Assembly (NCBI GenBank): GCA_002718935.1
Contig: PBFV01000026.1
Span: 3,785 to 32,704 of the forward strand
Length of the DNA stretch: 28,920 bases
Direction of reading: 5' to 3'
From: Verrucomicrobiales bacterium
GTDB taxonomy: Bacteria > Verrucomicrobiota > Verrucomicrobiia > Limisphaerales > UBA1100
Below are positions 25,495 through 28,920 of this stretch, piece after piece. How positions within the stretch are numbered: position 1 is the first letter of the stretch; each line of letters begins with the position of its first letter. The translations under genes and the position numbers were made by a program. The notes beneath the pieces were generated by a model. It searched no databases. It had not been told where the DNA came from and saw nothing but the letters and a program-made list of their open reading frames with translations.

Positions 25495-28400
25495 CACTCG
25501 TGGCGCAATGCCGGCAACAATTCGCCGCGCAAGGCCGCCGTGGCCGCCAGCCACGTCCACAACATGCCGCTGGCCAGCACCCCGCCGAGCATCCAGCCCA
25601 GCGACGCCCAGGGCATTGCTGAACCGGGCGCATTAAGTGACGGCCATACAGCCAATAGGGCGGCGCCCACGCCCACGGCCAGCCCCAGCGCCAGCAGCAG
25701 CCCATGTTCCGTGCACACCAGTCGGCGCAGGCTTTCGCGCCGGAAGCCGACCGCCTGCATCACGGCCAATTCGCCCCGTCGCTCAAGCACATTGCGCAGC
25801 ACCACCACGCCGAGGCCAAGGCTGCCCAACAGCAGCGACAGGCCGCCCAGCGCTTGGAAGATGCTAATGTACGTGTTTTGCACCTGACTGAATTCTGCAA
25901 GCCGCACGTCAGCACGTTGTAGGTCCAAACCGTGATTGGCCAGACCGGTGTTGAGCATCGCTTCCCACGCGGTTGGTTTACCGTCGGCCGGTCGGTCGGC
26001 CAGGAAGGCGCGCCAGCCGCTGTTCGAAGGGAAGTGTTTCACCATCGCGGATTCACTGACGATCACGTCGCCCTGCAGCATCGAAAAGGCAAGCATGCCG
26101 ACAATCTTCAGCTGCATTGTACCCCCGTTTTCCGTGGGATAATCCAGAGTATCGCCGAGCTTCACGTGTAGCGCCCACATGCCGGTGTTTTGATCAACGA
26201 TGGCCGGCACGGTGTCGTCGGTCAATTTGTGATCCAATAATTCCCAGCCGGATTTGCCGTCAATTTCCATGGTTGCCGCAAAGGTGAACCGATCCTTTAG
26301 CCGCTCTGCCTCCACGCCAAGCAGTCGCGGTTCGCGGGCCTGATTCAAATTCAGACAGCTTGCATCATCCCCCTCGCGCATGCGCAAGGGCACGAAATCC
26401 GCCGGCAGTGCCTGCGTGTAATCTTCAAACGGATAATGGTATCGGCCGTCCTCGTGGTTGAGGTCATGAAGCACCGCAAGGTCGCTCTGCGCAAAATAGG
26501 CAAACCCACCGGTGCCGGATTCCGGAGCGGTTGCATTTTCGGTGGGATCAATCCGAAACGCGCCCACGGCGATGACCATGAAAATGCCGCAAGCCAGCAG
26601 ACACACGCAGGCCAGACTGCGCCCTCTCCGGCGCGCGCTGCCGCGCAGGCCCAGACTACTGAGGGTCAATGCCGCCTTGCCGCCGGAGTGGCCCAGGTTG
26701 AGGAACAAGGCTCGGCACAGGAACAATCCGCCGGTCAACAGGAGCGCGCCCGCTCCAAAAAATCCGCCTGCCTTGGCCATGCCCTGAGCTTCGCCCATGG
26801 CCGCGCTCAGACCCAGCGCCGCCAATAGGCAGCCGAGCGCGATGTAAATGCTGCGCTTGCCATCGGTGGCCTTTTCACCGAGCGGACTGCCGGCGCCGGT
26901 GTTGAGTAGTTCGATGGCGCGCGCCTGCCGCAGTTTGCGTACGGTGAGCCAAATGGTGAAGGCAGCCACCGTGATGGCAATGGCCGTGCCCATTAGCACG
27001 GTGGAAATTTCGTGGTGGTACTGGATCACGTTGCGTCCGCCGATGGCGCCGACCCATTGGCTGGACAGGCCGTACACGAGCGCGCGCGTGTAGCCCAGCC
27101 CGGCAAAGGCGCCCAGCACCGCCCCGCCTACGGCCAACAGCGTGCCCTCGGTCAGGAGCAGGTTTCGCACCTGCTGTCCGGTGAAGCCTACGGCCAGGAG
27201 GGTGCCGACTTCCTTGGCGCGTTGTTCCACGCTGAAGACAAAAAGCAGTCCCATCAAAATTAAAGCAGCAGCCACAAGGAAAAAACTGAGGCCGATGAAT
27301 AGTCCGCCGAAATCGCTCGCGGAATCGCCGGCAATGGCTTGGCTGCGCACATCGCGAAAGGCCAGCCCGGTGTGGGCGGGATTAAAGGTCCGCCGGAAAG
27401 CGTTGGCGATGTTCTCCACGGCTCCGTCGCCGCCTGGATAGCGAACGGCGGTGGCGGAGCCATATCGGTTGCTCCACATGGCATCGGCATCGGCCGCCGA
27501 GATAAAGGCCTTGGGCGAGCCCTGGTGGGTGTCCCAGTAGTCATCGTTGTCGGCGGAATTAATATCGAGCAACGCTTGGTCGGGGCGAAAGCCGAGTTGA
27601 TCGAGCTCCCGCATGCGTTTCAATTCGCGCACGCCGGGGAAGGGGGGCATCACGCCGCGGCCGCCGCCGGGACCGCCGGTGGGCACCACGCCCACCACTT
27701 TGAAGCTGCGGCTGGCCTCCTCCATCTCGCGTCCGCGGCCCAGCTTGAACCACGTGAGCTTTATCGAGTCGCCTACTTTGGCGCCGAAATAATTCGTTTG
27801 CATCCAGTCATTGATCAGCATTTCGCCGGGGCGCAATTGGGCGGCGGTGGGGGTGCCCATGCGGCTACCAGCCGGGGGAACAGAGGCCACGATGGAATAG
27901 GGTACAACCATGCCATTGGTGACGGAATCGATGCGGTTGACCATGTAGCCCAGAACGGTTTGGTGGGTGCCGATGATGCGGCCGACGGATTCTGCGGCGT
28001 CAATGACTGCGGGATCGAGAAACACGCGGTCGCTGATCAGCTCCACCATCGGTGGCCCGGCGGCGTCTTCCACGGGCTGCACTTGGAGCTGGGCATCGGT
28101 GAGTTGCCAGTGGTCGGTAAGCTCGAGGTTGGCGCGGTCCAGCAGGCTGTGGTCGTCCTGATCCGTGGCCACGATCAAGGTGTTTGCACGACCGGCCATG
28201 AGCGAGGGTTTGCGGCGGCCCTGTTTGCCGGCCTGTTCCTGCAGGGGCTGGAGCGGCAGGAAAACATTGAAGGGAGCGATGGGGTCGGGCCGCAGGTTGA
28301 AATTGCCCAAATGTTCTGCTGGTAAAATGGCGTGCACGCGGAGGGTGAGCAGCACCACGAGATCATCAAACTCGCCTTCCACTGCCAACGGCACATCGCG

Positions 28401-28913
28401 CGGCAACAGGCTGGGCTTGGCCACGCGCGCCGTAAACTTGTCGCCCGAGCTGATGCACAGCCGGTCGGCGAGGCGCTGGTTGATGAGTACGTCGATGATA
28501 TCGCTGTCTTCATCGTCATCGGATACCTTCAGGTTCGGTGCGGGGATGCCGGCGATTTTCCAAAATGATTCGTCTACGCCAATTAACTGCGTGTTTGGGG
28601 CACGCTGGATATCGGCGCCTTCGCCCGCCACTGCCGAGCTTTGCAGCCGCAGCATCGGCGCCACAGTGACGCCATCGCCGAGATCGATATCCTTGGCCAG
28701 CGCGGCCCGGAAATAGCGGTCGTGCTGCACAACGGCTAAGTGGATGTTGCGCAGCCGTTCCAACGCCTGTTCACGAAGGCTGTAGCGCACCGAGTCCCCC
28801 ACTACCAACGCCCCGATCAACACTGCACTGGCCACCACAGCCCCGAGCAAAGTGCCCACGTGGGCGCGTGCGTGGTGGTGCAGGCTGGACAGGATGAGCC
28901 GTAGGCGGGTCAT
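25494..28913 (-). CDS. Large two-module FtsX-type ABC permease
   Basis: Protein of 1,139 residues with two FtsX-like halves. The first half has an N-terminal helix (GTLLGAVVASAVLIGALVVGD), a long periplasmic part, and three helices near 540-660 (ASDFGGLFIGLSFFLVAAAL; LLAVGGAVLGAFAGLGY; VLMGTAIAITVAAFTIWLTV). The coupling loop VEQRAKEVGTLLAVGFTG is typical. The second half has helices near 690-800 and a C-terminal trio with LERRGELAVMQAVGFRRE and GWMLGGVLASGMLWTWLAA. Such large permeases are common in Verrucomicrobia and Planctomycetes and are expected to pair with a LolD/MacB-type ATPase; none is next to it inside this window, so it may lie just upstream. The substrate is unknown. The ATG at 28913 begins at MTRLRLILSS; only seven bases precede it in the window. 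Confidence 0.9.
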   Translation of the reverse strand: MTRLRLILSSLHHHARAHVGTLLGAVVASAVLIGALVVGDSVRYSLREQALERLRNIHLAVVQHDRYFRAALAKDIDLGDGVTVAPMLRLQSSAVAGEGADIQRAPNTQLIGVDESFWKIAGIPAPNLKVSDDDEDSDIIDVLINQRLADRLCISSGDKFTARVAKPSLLPRDVPLAVEGEFDDLVVLLTLRVHAILPAEHLGNFNLRPDPIAPFNVFLPLQPLQEQAGKQGRRKPSLMAGRANTLIVATDQDDHSLLDRANLELTDHWQLTDAQLQVQPVEDAAGPPMVELISDRVFLDPAVIDAAESVGRIIGTHQTVLGYMVNRIDSVTNGMVVPYSIVASVPPAGSRMGTPTAAQLRPGEMLINDWMQTNYFGAKVGDSIKLTWFKLGRGREMEEASRSFKVVGVVPTGGPGGGRGVMPPFPGVRELKRMRELDQLGFRPDQALLDINSADNDDYWDTHQGSPKAFISAADADAMWSNRYGSATAVRYPGGDGAVENIANAFRRTFNPAHTGLAFRDVRSQAIAGDSASDFGGLFIGLSFFLVAAALILMGLLFVFSVEQRAKEVGTLLAVGFTGQQVRNLLLTEGTLLAVGGAVLGAFAGLGYTRALVYGLSSQWVGAIGGRNVIQYHHEISTVLMGTAIAITVAAFTIWLTVRKLRQARAIELLNTGAGSPLGEKATDGKRSIYIALGCLLAALGLSAAMGEAQGMAKAGGFFGAGALLLTGGLFLCRALFLNLGHSGGKAALTLSSLGLRGSARRRGRSLACVCLLACGIFMVIAVGAFRIDPTENATAPESGTGGFAYFAQSDLAVLHDLNHEDGRYHYPFEDYTQALPADFVPLRMREGDDASCLNLNQAREPRLLGVEAERLKDRFTFAATMEIDGKSGWELLDHKLTDDTVPAIVDQNTGMWALHVKLGDTLDYPTENGGTMQLKIVGMLAFSMLQGDVIVSESAMVKHFPSNSGWRAFLADRPADGKPTAWEAMLNTGLANHGLDLQRADVRLAEFSQVQNTYISIFQALGGLSLLLGSLGLGVVVLRNVLERRGELAVMQAVGFRRESLRRLVCTEHGLLLALGLAVGVGAALLAVWPSLNAPGSAMPWASLGWMLGGVLASGMLWTWLAATAALRGELLPALRHE

Positions 28914-28920
28914 GTCAGGC

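Noticed and set aside
27339..28325. Open frame of 328 codons on the + strand
   Set aside because: It is antisense to the large FtsX permease; the Gly/Ala/His-rich translation is a by-product of GC-rich codon use.

Overview
The window looks like a chromosomal segment of a member of the Verrucomicrobiota (or a close PVC-group relative). The evidence is the mix of families: DUF1553 and DUF1501 proteins, a secreted type I sulfatase, bacterial pre-peptidase C-terminal (PPC) domains, tails resembling the 'LNNLKQL' pseudopilins common in Planctomycetes and Verrucomicrobia, a duplicated FtsX-type permease of about 1,140 residues, and many lipoproteins (at least eight). This placement comes from gene content only. 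Coding density is very high. The longest stretches without a gene are about 140 bases, so no gap exceeds 300 bases. I saw no tRNA, rRNA, CRISPR array, insertion sequence or phage gene.

Layout. 1-966 (+ strand): the C-terminal end of a DUF1553 protein, a small TRASH/YHS-like cysteine lipoprotein and a terminator. 965-7006 (- strand): three tandem paralogous secreted proteins sharing a pseudopilin-like tail, the last coupled by a GTGA overlap to a sulfatase. 7079-10044 (-): a DUF1501 protein and a PPC-domain protein. 10133-18860 (-): a tightly packed set of eight genes encoding an HMG-CoA reductase-family enzyme, a PlsC-type acyltransferase, an alkyl-DHAP synthase (AGPS) homologue, an SDR resembling the peroxisomal acyl/alkyl-DHAP reductase, a second PlsC acyltransferase, a leucyl aminopeptidase, a Sel1-VWA lipoprotein and a dihydroorotate dehydrogenase-family flavoprotein. 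19000-20950 (-): YjbQ, a small unknown protein and GAPDH with a clear terminator. 21072-24823 (+): an ABC ATPase, an FtsX permease, a His-rich lipoprotein and two DUF3299 lipoproteins. 24820-28913 (-): a large two-module FtsX permease and a jelly-roll-like lipoprotein.

How the genes work together. The most interesting part is 13725-18860. The five genes overlap one another. Read in order, they can supply every step of an ether-glycerolipid route of the peroxisomal kind: alcohol or isoprenoid supply (HMG-CoA reductase family), acylation of DHAP, exchange of acyl for alkyl (AGPS), reduction of the ketone (SDR) and sn-2 acylation (PlsC). All catalytic residues I could align by memory to human AGPS and human HMG-CoA reductase are present. 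The second notable locus, 21072-24823, has the make-up of a metal-linked ABC system (ATPase, permease, His-rich lipoprotein, DUF3299) and recalls the Vibrio cholerae zrgABCDE zinc-uptake operon. The third is the tandem family at 2371-7006, in which a pilin-like helix and tail are embedded inside larger exported proteins.
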